Positions 8,464 to 17,545 are shown, counted from the first letter of the stretch. The stretch: 64,000 nt of DNA from Gracilibacter sp. BRH_c7a (GCA_001516055.1 LOEZ01000071.1:1-64000); one strand, 5' to 3'. Notes: generated by a model from the sequence alone, not told the origin. Made by a program: numbers and translations.

Positions 8464-8997
8464 ATGAGCATAAAGCAGATAGTTTTTGAGCAACTGGAAA
8501 AGAAAGAGTTCGACAGCTTGCTAGAGTTGTTTGATCGCAATCCAAATATAGTGAGAAGATATGCAACAATGGCTACATATTATACTGATGATTCTTTGAG
8601 GGATACCGCATTAGAATTTTTCAGATTCCTTTCTGAGAAAAGAGCTGCTATAAAACCGGAATATTTTCGAGAAACGATTAGACGACATATATGGGGTATG
8701 AATGAAGAGGGGGGTAATATAGATTGGTCAGCCCCAGAGATTATCGGTATAATTATTGCTAGTGAGCCTGATATATTTGGGGAGTTTGCCTCTATTATGT
8801 TAACTGCGGCAATAGCTGAACCTATATTTCATAGAGGAATGTTTGCTGCAGTTAGAATGATTGGCTTAAAAAATAAAAATCTGATCGAATATTATTTACC
8901 AAAGTTGCAGACATTTATTGATGATAAGGATCCAGAATTAGCGCAATTAGCACAGACGGTTTTGGGGGAAATTGGCTATGGTGTCATAGATTTCTAA
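8464..8997 (+). CDS. HEAT-like repeat protein of the DVU0298 type
   Basis: A 177-residue all-helical cytoplasmic protein. The central stretch WGMNEEGGNIDWSAPEIIG is the most recognisable part: the pattern N-E-E-x-G-N-I-x-W-x-A-P-E is shared by the DVU0298-type HEAT-repeat proteins of anaerobes. It is flanked by helix pairs (RRYATMATYYTDDSLRD; LAQLAQTVLGEIGYG) typical of HEAT repeats. Function is unknown; such repeats usually mediate protein contacts. The start is ATG 8464, 2 bp after a short upstream frame. The next gene is a separate unit. Confidence 0.6.
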   Translation: MSIKQIVFEQLEKKEFDSLLELFDRNPNIVRRYATMATYYTDDSLRDTALEFFRFLSEKRAAIKPEYFRETIRRHIWGMNEEGGNIDWSAPEIIGIIIASEPDIFGEFASIMLTAAIAEPIFHRGMFAAVRMIGLKNKNLIEYYLPKLQTFIDDKDPELAQLAQTVLGEIGYGVIDF

Positions 8998-9090
8998 ACG
9001 AGTATTATCATGCCGGCGAATGATGTATAATCAGCTTAAAATATATTAGCAGAAAATTTATCGAGTTCTATAAATTCTAAGGAGAATTTG

Positions 9091-9996
9091 ATGGGCAGCA
9101 AAAAAGATGGATTAGTAAAATTGCTTAACGGCATTAAGTTTTTAGAAAAAAGATATGAAGTAATGCGAATTGTTGATCCGACCAAAAACAAAGTTTTATC
9201 TTATAATGATGATGGGGTTGTTGAAACAGACTTATCCTGTCATCACTTTTGGGCTAAAGATAAAGCCTGTGACAATTGTGTTTCGATGAAGGCCTACAAA
9301 GAAAATGATGTATTCATCAAACTTGAATATTGTAATGATAAGGTGTATATGGCTACGGCCATACCTGTCGTAATAAAGGATATAACAGTAGTTGTTGAGT
9401 TATTAAAAGATGTAACAAGAAATATGATTGTCGTAAACCAAGAAGACGGTGAAGTAGAGATTGATGTTCACGATATTATCAATAATACAAACAAGTTATT
9501 ACTTAAAGATCATTTAACGGGTGTCTTTAACCGTCGTTATATTGACGAGAGATTGCAAGTTGACATGATCAATAACACTATAAATAAAGAAACACTGTCA
9601 CTGATAATGGCAGATATCGACTTCTTTAAAAAGGTAAATGATACATATGGGCATTTAGCAGGTGATTATATTCTTAAAGAAGTTGCCAAGATTTTGGACG
9701 GTTGTATTCGAAGCGGTAAGGACTGGGTTGCCAGGTATGGGGGAGAAGAATTTTTAGTATGCTTGCCTAACACAAAGAAAGATATAGCAACTAAAATAGC
9801 TGAAAGAATGAGAACGAAGATACAAGATAAAGATTTTAAATATGAAGGGCAAAATATTAATATAACAACTAGTTTCGGTGTGTATTCCATTGTTTCGGAT
9901 AATGATTCAAACCTGGAGTCTTTGATAAATTTTGCCGATAAGAATCTATATAAAGCTAAACAAAGTGGAAGAAATCAAGTCATTTCTTCGGACTAA
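9091..9996 (+). CDS. Diguanylate cyclase with Cys/His-rich N-terminal sensor domain
   Basis: The C-terminal GGDEF domain (from DHLTGVFNRRYID) has the active-site motif RYGGEEF, so it should make c-di-GMP. The RxxD inhibitory site is absent (RSGKD, one residue out of register), so product feedback at that site is not expected. The ~130-residue N-terminal part is PAS-like (MRIVDP...VLSYNDDGVV) and carries a tight ligand cluster, C50-H51-H52 followed by C60-x2-C63, which could hold a metal or act as a redox switch (inference). It is cytoplasmic, with no membrane segment. AAGGAG 6 bp before ATG 9091 fixes this start over the in-frame TTG at 9088. Confidence 0.85.
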   Translation: MGSKKDGLVKLLNGIKFLEKRYEVMRIVDPTKNKVLSYNDDGVVETDLSCHHFWAKDKACDNCVSMKAYKENDVFIKLEYCNDKVYMATAIPVVIKDITVVVELLKDVTRNMIVVNQEDGEVEIDVHDIINNTNKLLLKDHLTGVFNRRYIDERLQVDMINNTINKETLSLIMADIDFFKKVNDTYGHLAGDYILKEVAKILDGCIRSGKDWVARYGGEEFLVCLPNTKKDIATKIAERMRTKIQDKDFKYEGQNINITTSFGVYSIVSDNDSNLESLINFADKNLYKAKQSGRNQVISSD

Positions 9997-10171
9997 TATT
10001 TTAATATTTTAAAATAAAGTGTTAATCAAAATAACATTCAATCATTTCGGTAAACAAAAAATAGCCCTTGTTATAATATATTAAAAGAAATATTTAGGAA
10101 GATAAAGGACTTAATAAAGTTTTAGAGAATAATTAAATAAAATATTTCACAAAGCCAGGGCGGGAATTATA

Positions 10172-11041
10172 ATGAAACGAGAATTAGAAAAAATTGGGAT
10201 AATGAAAAAACTGTTTTATTCCATGGTTATGATAGGAATGGTGATGGGGATTATTTTCCCCTACTTTGTTCAAGAATTTGTAATTCTTGAAGTGGATTTA
10301 ACTTTTCGTGTTGCATGTATTTTAGCTGGTATTATAGTTGGAATCCTAAACTATTTGTTGATAAGAGTAATATTAAAGAACCATCTCGCACCGATTATAT
10401 TGACGGCGAAAGAAATCGCTAATAGGAATTTTAACCTCGAGATTAAAGGCAAGCCATATAAATATGATATTCTCAGTGAACTATACGAGTCCATAATATC
10501 CATGGCTTCTTCTCTGAAAGAGACACATGAGAAATTAACTAACCAGGCGAAGATAGACTCCTTAACCAATTTGTATAATCGGACTTTTTTTAATGAAAGT
10601 TTTTCATCTTTATCTAATGAGGGATTCAGTGAACTCAAATTAGCATTATTATACTTAGATTTAGACAACTTTAAATATATTAATGATACATATGGTCACT
10701 CAGTTGGGGACAGGGCATTACAAATGGTTGCTGAAAGATTGCTCGATTGTGTTCGCGTAATGGACATCATTGTCAGAATGGGTGGAGATGAGTTTACAAT
10801 CGTCTTGCCAGGCATTAAGGATGAAACTTATATAAATATGGTAGCTCAACGTGTTCTTGAGAAAATTGGAGAGCCTATGAGTATATGTGGGCAGGAAATA
10901 ACTATTTCTGTTAGTATAGGAATAGGAATATACCCAAGTGATGGTAATGATATTTGCTCTCTTCTTAACAATGCGGATGCCGCGATGTACCATGCTAAGA
11001 AGAATAATAAGGGTTTTTCATTTTATAAGAATCTAAACTAA
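10172..11041 (+). CDS. Membrane diguanylate cyclase (HAMP-like + GGDEF)
   Basis: Two N-terminal membrane segments (residues ~13-32 and ~42-65) flank a very short extracytoplasmic loop. A HAMP-like linker (ILTAKEIANRNFNLEIKG) and a coiled segment lead to the GGDEF domain, which starts at DSLTNLYNRTFF. The catalytic motif RMGGDEF and the inhibitory site R-V-M-D five residues before it are both intact, so it should be an active, product-inhibited c-di-GMP synthase. The two cyclase genes are adjacent but separated by 175 bp of AT-rich sequence and have different N-termini. A terminator follows at 11106. Confidence 0.88.
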   Translation: MKRELEKIGIMKKLFYSMVMIGMVMGIIFPYFVQEFVILEVDLTFRVACILAGIIVGILNYLLIRVILKNHLAPIILTAKEIANRNFNLEIKGKPYKYDILSELYESIISMASSLKETHEKLTNQAKIDSLTNLYNRTFFNESFSSLSNEGFSELKLALLYLDLDNFKYINDTYGHSVGDRALQMVAERLLDCVRVMDIIVRMGGDEFTIVLPGIKDETYINMVAQRVLEKIGEPMSICGQEITISVSIGIGIYPSDGNDICSLLNNADAAMYHAKKNNKGFSFYKNLN

Positions 11042-11105
11042 GAATAAAACATAGATTGAATACAAAAAGAAGACAATTATAAATTAGTTAGTAAGTAGAA
11101 AAACT

Positions 11106-11142
11106 AAGCATCTTTTTTAATGACTAAAGATGCTTGGTTTTT
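11106..11142 (+). terminator. Intrinsic terminator after the second diguanylate cyclase
   Basis: Perfect 10-bp stem AAGCATCTTT / AAAGATGCTT (11106-11115, 11126-11135) followed by GGTTTTTT. Confidence 0.85.
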
Positions 11143-11237
11143 ATAAAATTAATGGAATTATAAAACTGACATAACCATTGTTGAACGAGGTTATAATAAA
11201 AAGAAATTATTAAAAAAAATTAAGGAGGTTTAAGAAA

Positions 11238-11372
11238 ATGGCTAAAAATAGAATGGAAAAAGGTATGAAAGAAGTCAAGAAAGGTGTCAATAAAATGTTT
11301 AACGAAGCTAAAGAAAGTGCGAATAAAGCAGCTGAATATGTAAAAGATAAAGCTCCAGATACCTTAAAGTAG
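11238..11372 (+). CDS. 44-aa lysine-rich amphipathic small protein
   Basis: A clear small gene: optimal AAGGAGG (11222-11228) 9 bp before ATG, 44 codons, TAG, then a strong terminator, and its own spacing from the terminator of the upstream gene. The product (start MAKNRMEKGMKEVKKG, end KDKAPDTLK) is highly charged, with Lys and Glu spaced as in a long amphipathic helix. It resembles in composition the small YtxH/CsbD-like stress proteins, but I cannot assign it to a family. It is a monocistronic unit between terminators, which suggests abundant, independently regulated expression. Confidence 0.8.
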   Translation: MAKNRMEKGMKEVKKGVNKMFNEAKESANKAAEYVKDKAPDTLK

Positions 11373-11399
11373 CGAGGATTTTACTTTTATCTCGCTTTA

Positions 11400-11446
11400 A
11401 GAGGAGTGCTCTATAAGAGTACTCCTCTGTTTATAGGTTTTTTTTA
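11400..11446 (+). terminator. Intrinsic terminator after the 44-aa gene
   Basis: AGAGGAGTGCTCT (11400-11412) pairs with AGAGTACTCCTCT (11416-11428) with one G-U pair and a 3-base loop; an 8-base T-run follows about 10 bases later. Confidence 0.75.
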
Positions 11447-11538
11447 ATTACTAAGGTATTATTCTTATCGGTTGAATAAATCTTCATAGTTGCTGATTAA
11501 TATTATATACATAAAAAACATATTAAAGGAGATAAGAT

Positions 11539-12204
11539 GTGGCGAAAGTAACATTTGATAATATTAAGCAAAATGATGAGATAAGGTCTTATCTGGAAAT
11601 GGGAGATCAATCTTTGGGGGTAATGGGGTTCACAGAACATTCATTTCAGCATGCTTTTAGAACAGCAAACATTGCTGCGAGAATTTTGGAAACTTTGGAA
11701 TTTAGCAAACGGGAAGTAGAATTAGCACGTATTGCAGGATATATGCATGATATTGGTAACATAATTAATCGAGATGACCATGCCCAGAGTGGAGGAATAA
11801 TGGCTTTTCAGATACTAAAAAACCTAGAAATGGATTCTCGTGAGATAGCAAGTGTAATCTCCGCTATAGGAAATCATGACGAGCACACCTCCTCGCCAGT
11901 TAATGCTATAGCAGCAGCAATCATTCTGGCCGATAAAAGTGATGTTCGACGGAGTAGAGTCAGGAACCGCGAGTTTGCGACTTTTGATATCCATGACAGG
12001 GTCAACTATGCTGTTAAGGATTCACGTATCAATATTAATACTGAGGAAAAAACCGCTGTGCTTAAGTTATCAATTGATACGTCAATATCATCAGTTATGG
12101 ATTACTTTGAAATATTCCTTTCTAGGATGCTTCTATGCCGGAGAGCAGCAGAATTTTTAGACTTACAATTTAAGCTTATAATTAATGACATGGGTTTGCT
12201 TTAA
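11539..12204 (+). CDS. HD-domain metal-dependent phosphohydrolase
   Basis: The HD superfamily ligands are visible in order: His in HSFQHAFRTANIAARI, the paired HD in GYMHDIGNIINRDDHAQSG, and a later Asp in AAIILADKSDVRRSR. Such proteins hydrolyse nucleotides or cyclic nucleotides; the single-domain 221-residue form has no diagnostic partner domain. Nearby diguanylate cyclases make nucleotide signalling a possibility only. Start GTG 11539 is chosen because AAGGAG lies 7 bp upstream; the overlapping ATG at 11537 is out of frame. It is probably monocistronic. Confidence 0.82.
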   Translation: MAKVTFDNIKQNDEIRSYLEMGDQSLGVMGFTEHSFQHAFRTANIAARILETLEFSKREVELARIAGYMHDIGNIINRDDHAQSGGIMAFQILKNLEMDSREIASVISAIGNHDEHTSSPVNAIAAAIILADKSDVRRSRVRNREFATFDIHDRVNYAVKDSRININTEEKTAVLKLSIDTSISSVMDYFEIFLSRMLLCRRAAEFLDLQFKLIINDMGLL

Positions 12205-12306
12205 GAAAAAGGTCAATCATCGCATAGCCGCAATAAAAATATAGAGGAAAAAAGCCTTCTTTGTCGTATAGTTATGATATAGAAAGAACATTCTAGGGAG
12301 GTTCCT

Positions 12307-13401
12307 ATGTCTATTGAATGGTTAAAAGACTGGGTGAACAGTATTGAAATATGGCAAGACATCGGAATAGCATTAGGAATATTTTTTGTTTTTCTTGTTT
12401 TCAGAAAAATCTTCACAAACTACGTTTACAAAATAATCTTAAGATTGACAAAGAAAATACCTCTGGATATTTTTACAAATATATTTCTGGCGTACGAAAA
12501 ACCTTTGAGATTCTTGTTTGTGGTAATTGGAATTTTTGTTGCTCTTTTATACTTGCCATTACATGATTATTATATAGTTAAAAGTTTTCGTACAATTGTC
12601 ATAATCTTAATAGGGTGGGGTCTTTATAATCTGGCCTCAATAAGATCAAACATATTTTCGACCATGACCGAGAGACTTAACATTGAAGTCGATGAGATTC
12701 TGTTACCATTTGTATCTAAGTTAATCCGGTTTTCTATTGTAATTGTAACGATAAGTATAATAGCCGGGGAGTGGGAATATAATGTGGGAGGATTTTTAGC
12801 AGGTTTAGGCTTAGGAGGATTAGCATTTGCTCTTGCTGCTAAAGATTCTCTTAGTAATTTCTTCGGGGGAATTGTTATTATTACGGAAAAACCCTTTTCT
12901 ATAGGAGATTGGATAAAAACTCCGAGCGTTGAAGGGGTGGTGGAGGATATAAGTTTTCGTAGTACAAGAGTTAGGACTTTCGCTCAAGCCTTAGTAACCG
13001 TTCCTAACGCGACCTTAGCAAATGAAGCAATTATTAATTGGACTAAAATGGGTAAACGACAAATTTCTTTTAACCTTGGGGTAATGTACTCAACGCCGAA
13101 AGAAAAGATTAAGACCTGTGTGGAGCGCATTGATCGTATGTTAAGAGAGCATGAAGAGATAGACCAAGAATTAATAATGGTTCGCTTTAATGAATTTAAT
13201 GATAGCAGTTTAGATCTTTTCTTGTATTTCTTCACCAAGACGACCTCATGGGTAGAGTACTTACAGGTGAAAGAAGACATAAACCTAAAAATTATGGATA
13301 TATTAGAACAAGAAAATGTCTCCGTTGCCTTCCCCAGCAGGACTATATATATGGAAAACAGTGGTGAGGGGTATAGGAATTTGTCTAAAGATATAGTATA
13401 G
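12307..13401 (+). CDS. MscS-family mechanosensitive channel
   Basis: Small-conductance mechanosensitive channel that releases solutes on hypo-osmotic shock. There are about four to five N-terminal membrane segments. The pore-lining TM3 region is Gly/Ala-rich (GGFLAGLGLGGLAFALAAKDSLSNFFGG), followed by the beta-domain signature FSIGDWIKTPSVEGVVEDISFRSTRVRTF and the alpha/beta C-terminal vestibule. Length (364 aa) is longer than E. coli MscS because of the additional N-terminal helices. GGGAGG 6 bp before ATG supports the start. A second, unrelated MscS lies at 28775. Confidence 0.93.
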   Translation: MSIEWLKDWVNSIEIWQDIGIALGIFFVFLVFRKIFTNYVYKIILRLTKKIPLDIFTNIFLAYEKPLRFLFVVIGIFVALLYLPLHDYYIVKSFRTIVIILIGWGLYNLASIRSNIFSTMTERLNIEVDEILLPFVSKLIRFSIVIVTISIIAGEWEYNVGGFLAGLGLGGLAFALAAKDSLSNFFGGIVIITEKPFSIGDWIKTPSVEGVVEDISFRSTRVRTFAQALVTVPNATLANEAIINWTKMGKRQISFNLGVMYSTPKEKIKTCVERIDRMLREHEEIDQELIMVRFNEFNDSSLDLFLYFFTKTTSWVEYLQVKEDINLKIMDILEQENVSVAFPSRTIYMENSGEGYRNLSKDIV

Positions 13402-13457
13402 TTGTTTTGAGAATTTTCAATAAATAGTTAATAAAAAACGATGAGGAGGGCATATAG

Positions 13458-13658
13458 GTGACAACAGTAGGACTAATTATATTCTATATTGGCTTCTTTG
13501 GATTCTTTATTGGACTAGGAGCAGCTATAAGAGGGAACCTTCAAATATTAAGAATCAATAATCGGAAGCAAGCCTTATTGTTGGTTTTACTTTCATTCGT
13601 TCTAGCTATCGTAGGCTCAATGATAATTGGGCCTGGGCCTGAGAATACGTTGCAATAA
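13458..13658 (+). CDS. Small two-helix membrane protein
   Basis: A 66-residue protein with two membrane segments (residues ~5-24 and ~38-56) joined by a basic loop (RINNRKQ). GAGGAGGG lies about 8 bp before the GTG start. The Gly-rich first helix and Pro/Gly tail (IGPGPENTLQ) are typical of small integral membrane proteins of unknown function. It is 56 bp downstream of the MscS gene and may be co-transcribed with it. Confidence 0.6.
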   Translation: MTTVGLIIFYIGFFGFFIGLGAAIRGNLQILRINNRKQALLLVLLSFVLAIVGSMIIGPGPENTLQ

Positions 13659-13706
13659 GAAAGTATAAGATTATTTGATCTTGAGAAATCAATAGGTGAA
13701 ACAGAT

Positions 13707-13731
13707 AATCCAGACTTTAAAAGTCTGGATT
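13707..13731 (+). terminator. Hairpin, probable terminator after the small membrane gene
   Basis: AATCCAGACTT / AAGTCTGGATT forms an 11-bp stem with a 3-base loop. The following TAATTCATAA is only weakly T-rich. Confidence 0.5.
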
Positions 13732-14098
13732 AATTCATAATATACGACGACAATAATTAGTAAGTGAAAATAATTAAACAAGGAGATTTTTAGATAAGAA
13801 AAAATAATTGTGAGTGGTTATTTTGGTTACACTATTAAGGCTAAAGCAATTAACTTGCTTCATTTTACCAAACTATGCTAATATGTTTAAATGATGCATA
13901 GTCTTTAGCAAGAGAAGTAAGTTTAAAAATACCACGAAGTGGTATACTTATATTTAGATACTTAGAACGGCTGGTAAACTAAAATGAATTGATTATAAAC
14001 ACTTTGGGCGTTGGTGTTTATGGTTATTTCTGCATTTGTTATGTGCGTTTTGGTATAGAATACAAAAAAATATTAGGAAAAAGAAGGAGGTCTGTTTT
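13732..14098 (+). promoter_or_regulatory. Hairpin-rich leader region upstream of RNase J
   Basis: About 370 bp without a gene. It holds three dyads: ACTATGC/GCATAGT (13872-13878, 13896-13902), the palindrome ATACCACgaaGTGGTAT (13929-13945) and ATAAACAC/GTGTTTAT (13995-14002, 14014-14021). No T-box (no TGGNACC consensus) or known riboswitch core is visible. RNase J genes are often autoregulated, so a structured leader is plausible but unproven. Confidence 0.35.
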
Positions 14099-15766
14099 TT
14101 GACCAAAGAGAACAAATTACAAATAATACCCCTAGGGGGCTTAGGGGAAATAGGAAAGAACATGACCGTGATACGGTATAATAATAAAATTATTATCGTT
14201 GATGCTGGTTTAGCTTTCCCTGATGAAGAGATGTTGGGGATTGATATAGTTCTTCCTGATTATTCTTATTTAATTGATAATCGAGATTTAATTGCTGGCG
14301 TCATCATTACTCATGGACACGAAGATCACATTGGGTCATTACCATATTTACTCAAGGATCTGGATGTACCCGTCTATGGGACGCGTCTATCAATTGGAAT
14401 GATACAGTCTAAGCTTCGAGAATCCAAAGTTTCTAACGCCACTCTAAACGTAGTTAAACCACGGGATACAATCAAACTAGGCGTTTTCCGCGTTGAGTTT
14501 ATTAACGGTAGTCATAGTATCCCAGGATCTGTCGGCTTAGCCATTCATACTCCATTAGGTACTATTGTTCACACTGGAGATTTTAAGTTGGATCATACGC
14601 CTGTTAGTGGCGAGATTCTAGATCTTCATAAATTCTCTGAACTGGGTGACAAGGGTGTCCTTTGTCTTCTGTCTGACAGTACGAATGTAGAACGTCCTGG
14701 TTTTACTGCTTCAGAACGTTTAGTCGGAGAAAATATCGATGAAGCATTTTTTAACGCTAAAGAAAGAATTATCTTTGCTTCTTTCGCATCGAACGTTAAT
14801 CGATTGCAACAAGCAGTCACTGCTGCAGTAAAATATAACCGGAAAGTTGCGGTAGTGGGAAGAAGTATGATTAATGTAGTGGGAATAGCTGAAGAGCTTG
14901 GATATTTGGATATTCCTGAAGGATGTCTGATAGAGGTCGAGAGAATTATGGATTTCCCAGGCGACCGTGTATGTATTCTTACTACAGGTAGTCAAGGGGA
15001 GCCAATGTCAGCCTTAAGTAGGATGGCAACAGGAGAACATCGCCAAATCTCTATCAATGAAGGAGATACCGTTATCGTTTCAGCTAGTCCTATACCCGGT
15101 AACGAAAAAGCTATAGCACGTAATATCGATCATCTTCTAAGATTAGGAGCTAAGGTTATCTATGAATCTGTTTCTGGAATGCATGTATCCGGGCATGCCA
15201 GTGAGGAAGAGCTTAAGCTGATGCTCAGTATGGTTAAACCGAAGTACTTCATTCCTGTTCACGGTGAATATAGAATGCTAGTTAAGCATGCTCAACTAGC
15301 ACAACTTGTCGGTGTAGAAAGAGATAATATCTTTATTGCTGAGAATGGCAGTGTTATTGAATTCACTCGTCACGGAGCAAAAATAGCAGAGAATGTACCG
15401 GCAGGCAGAGTCTTGATTGATGGACTGGGAATAGGGGATGTGGGTAATATAGTATTGCGTGATCGCAAACAATTATCACAAGATGGGATATTGATTGCGG
15501 TTGTTACCATAAGTCGGTCTAATGGGGCGATTATGGCAGGTCCCGATATTGTAACAAGAGGATTTGTCTATGTCCGCGATTCCGAAGAGATGATTCATGA
15601 AGTAAAGGATATGGTGAGAGAGACGCTCATGCGCTGTCAGGAAGAAGGTATCCATCAATGGGCTACCTTAAAAAACAGAATTAAAGATATGGTAAGCAAA
15701 CACCTTTATCAGAAAACTGGTCGGCGCCCGATGATTATCCCCATAATCCAGGAGATAAAAAATTAA
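14099..15766 (+). CDS. rnj: Ribonuclease J (beta-CASP metallo-beta-lactamase family)
   Basis: Dual 5'-exo/endoribonuclease of mRNA decay and rRNA maturation. The MBL part opens with LGGLGEIGKNMTVI and has the zinc motif ITHGHEDHIGSLPYLL. The beta-CASP domain shows SASPIPGNEKAI and the late His motifs SGHASEEELK and PVHGEYRML, and the C-terminal RNase J domain closes the protein. At 555 aa it has family-normal length. Start TTG 14099 is preferred because AAGGAGG lies 8 bp upstream and the protein then begins MTKENKLQIIPLGG; the frame is open further upstream but lacks a ribosome site. It is a single-gene unit ended by a strong terminator. The J1 versus J2 assignment is not possible from one copy. 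Confidence 0.95.
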   Translation: MTKENKLQIIPLGGLGEIGKNMTVIRYNNKIIIVDAGLAFPDEEMLGIDIVLPDYSYLIDNRDLIAGVIITHGHEDHIGSLPYLLKDLDVPVYGTRLSIGMIQSKLRESKVSNATLNVVKPRDTIKLGVFRVEFINGSHSIPGSVGLAIHTPLGTIVHTGDFKLDHTPVSGEILDLHKFSELGDKGVLCLLSDSTNVERPGFTASERLVGENIDEAFFNAKERIIFASFASNVNRLQQAVTAAVKYNRKVAVVGRSMINVVGIAEELGYLDIPEGCLIEVERIMDFPGDRVCILTTGSQGEPMSALSRMATGEHRQISINEGDTVIVSASPIPGNEKAIARNIDHLLRLGAKVIYESVSGMHVSGHASEEELKLMLSMVKPKYFIPVHGEYRMLVKHAQLAQLVGVERDNIFIAENGSVIEFTRHGAKIAENVPAGRVLIDGLGIGDVGNIVLRDRKQLSQDGILIAVVTISRSNGAIMAGPDIVTRGFVYVRDSEEMIHEVKDMVRETLMRCQEEGIHQWATLKNRIKDMVSKHLYQKTGRRPMIIPIIQEIKN

Positions 15767-15790
15767 AGCCCTTCGGGGCTTTAATTTTTT
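15761..15790. terminator. Bidirectional terminator between rnj and prfC
   Basis: AATTAAAGCCC / GGGCTTTAATT with a TTCG tetraloop, T-run on both strands. It overlaps the rnj stop codon and serves the convergent prfC gene as well. Confidence 0.92.
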
Positions 15791-15806
15791 ATGTGAATAT
15801 ATTGTT

Positions 15807-17399
15807 CTACTCACTAGAGGCTGTTTTAAACTTAATATCGGGATACTTCTCCTTTAACCTGTCTAAATAGTACTCACTCTCAAAGAGGACTACCAATCTA
15901 TCCTTTAGGTCTTTAACACACAGATTCTTTAAAGCTTTTAATTTAGAGATGTCTATTTTATTTTCGCTTTCTACCCAACGAGCCAACTGATAGGAAAGTG
16001 GATGAAGTTGAATTCTTGTACCATATTCATTTTCTAAACGGTGTGTTAGTACTTCGAACTGTAACTGTCCTACTACCCCTACAATCATATCCTCCAAACC
16101 ATCCGTAAAGGTCTTGAAAACTTGTACTGTACCTTCTTCGGCAAGTTGATGGATCCCTTTTTGGAATTGTTTATATTTGGAGACATCTAGATTCGTTATT
16201 CTGGCAAAATGCTCTGGGGAAAAATGCGGCAGTTTTTCAAATTCAAAAGAACCTTCTTGGCAGAGAGTGTCTCCTATCAGGAAGATTCCAGGGTCAAAGA
16301 GACCGACAACATCCCCGGGGTATGCTTCCTCCATAATATCGCGGTCCTGGGCAAGGAACTGCTGCGGTTGAGGGAGTTTGATCTTTTTGCCGGTACGGAC
16401 ATGAGTTACTGCCATCCCCCGCTCAAAACGACCTGAACACACTCGCAGAAACGCGATGCGATCACGATGAGCGGGATTCATGTTGGCCTGTACTTTGAAG
16501 ATGAAACCGGAGAAGTTAGGATTTTTGGGAGAAATTAAACCGACATTACTTTTCTGGGGTCTTGGTTCAGGAGCCATAATTAAAAATCTTTCTAAGAAGG
16601 ATTGGACCCCCAAATTGCTGAGAGCACTGCCAAAAAATATTGGAGATAAGTTGCCACTTTGAATCAATTCTTCATCATAGGGGTCACCCGCTATATCAAG
16701 TAAAGAAATATCTTCTTGCAGCTTTACATATAATTCCGGGTCTAACCGATCTTTAATCTTAGGATCTTCGATTCCTCGATGATCGGCACAAATGAACTCG
16801 GATTGTCCATCGGAGAATAACTCCATACAGTTTTTTTGGCGATCGTAAATCCCACAGAATTCTTTCCCCATACCTACGGGCCAGTTCATGGGATAGGAGT
16901 TAATTCCCAGAACATCTTCTATTTCCTTTAAGACATCTAGGGGGTCTTTACCGTAGCGATCAAGTTTATTGATAAAGGTAAAGATAGGAATGCCTCTCAT
17001 ACGGCAAACTTTAAATAATTTGATAGTTTGGGCTTCTACACCTTTAACAATATCTATCAACATAACAGCACTGTCCGCTGCGACTAAAGTCCGAAAAGTA
17101 TCTTCACTGAAATCCTGGTGCCCAGGAGTATCTAAAATATTAACATGAGTATCGTTATAGGTAAATTGCATAGCACTGGAAGTAACTGAGATGCCACGTT
17201 CTTTTTCAATCTGCATCCAATCAGAAGTTGCATACTTATTAGTTTTTCGGCCTTTTACAGTTCCAGCCAAACGAATAGCTCCTCCGAAAAGGAGTAATTT
17301 TTCGGTCATCGTAGTCTTACCAGCATCGGGATGAGAGATAATGGCGAAGGTTCTTCGTGGGTATACTTGTTTATTACTGCTTGACTCAATACTCTCCAT
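15807..17399 (-). CDS. prfC: Peptide chain release factor 3
   Basis: Translational GTPase that recycles RF1/RF2 from the ribosome. The G-domain shows AIISHPDAGKTTMTEKL (P-loop), KERGISVTSSAMQF (switch I), DTPGHQDFSEDT (G3) and FINKLDR (G4). Domains II and III follow, including the RF3-specific C-terminal part. Length is 530 aa from ATG at 17399, which has GAAAGGA 7 bp upstream; a TTG 11 codons earlier in the same frame lacks one. It is convergent with rnj and monocistronic. Confidence 0.95.
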   Translation of the reverse strand: MESIESSSNKQVYPRRTFAIISHPDAGKTTMTEKLLLFGGAIRLAGTVKGRKTNKYATSDWMQIEKERGISVTSSAMQFTYNDTHVNILDTPGHQDFSEDTFRTLVAADSAVMLIDIVKGVEAQTIKLFKVCRMRGIPIFTFINKLDRYGKDPLDVLKEIEDVLGINSYPMNWPVGMGKEFCGIYDRQKNCMELFSDGQSEFICADHRGIEDPKIKDRLDPELYVKLQEDISLLDIAGDPYDEELIQSGNLSPIFFGSALSNLGVQSFLERFLIMAPEPRPQKSNVGLISPKNPNFSGFIFKVQANMNPAHRDRIAFLRVCSGRFERGMAVTHVRTGKKIKLPQPQQFLAQDRDIMEEAYPGDVVGLFDPGIFLIGDTLCQEGSFEFEKLPHFSPEHFARITNLDVSKYKQFQKGIHQLAEEGTVQVFKTFTDGLEDMIVGVVGQLQFEVLTHRLENEYGTRIQLHPLSYQLARWVESENKIDISKLKALKNLCVKDLKDRLVVLFESEYYLDRLKEKYPDIKFKTASSE

Positions 17400-17545
17400 G
17401 TTTAGTCCTTTCGAGTGTTTATTCGTGTTCAAATCTTTACTAATATAACATAATATAACGATTTATTAAAATGAAACTATAGGAATTTTGCTTGTAGTAG
17501 GGAACCAACAAAAAATTATTAGCTAAGAATGTCTATAATTATGCT

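Noticed and set aside
14036-14098. N-terminal extension of RNase J to ATG 14036
   Set aside because: No ribosome site, atypical residues; TTG 14099 has an ideal AAGGAGG and the family-typical N-terminus.
13860-14098. T-box leader before RNase J
   Set aside because: No TGGNACCGCG antiterminator sequence or specifier-loop layout.
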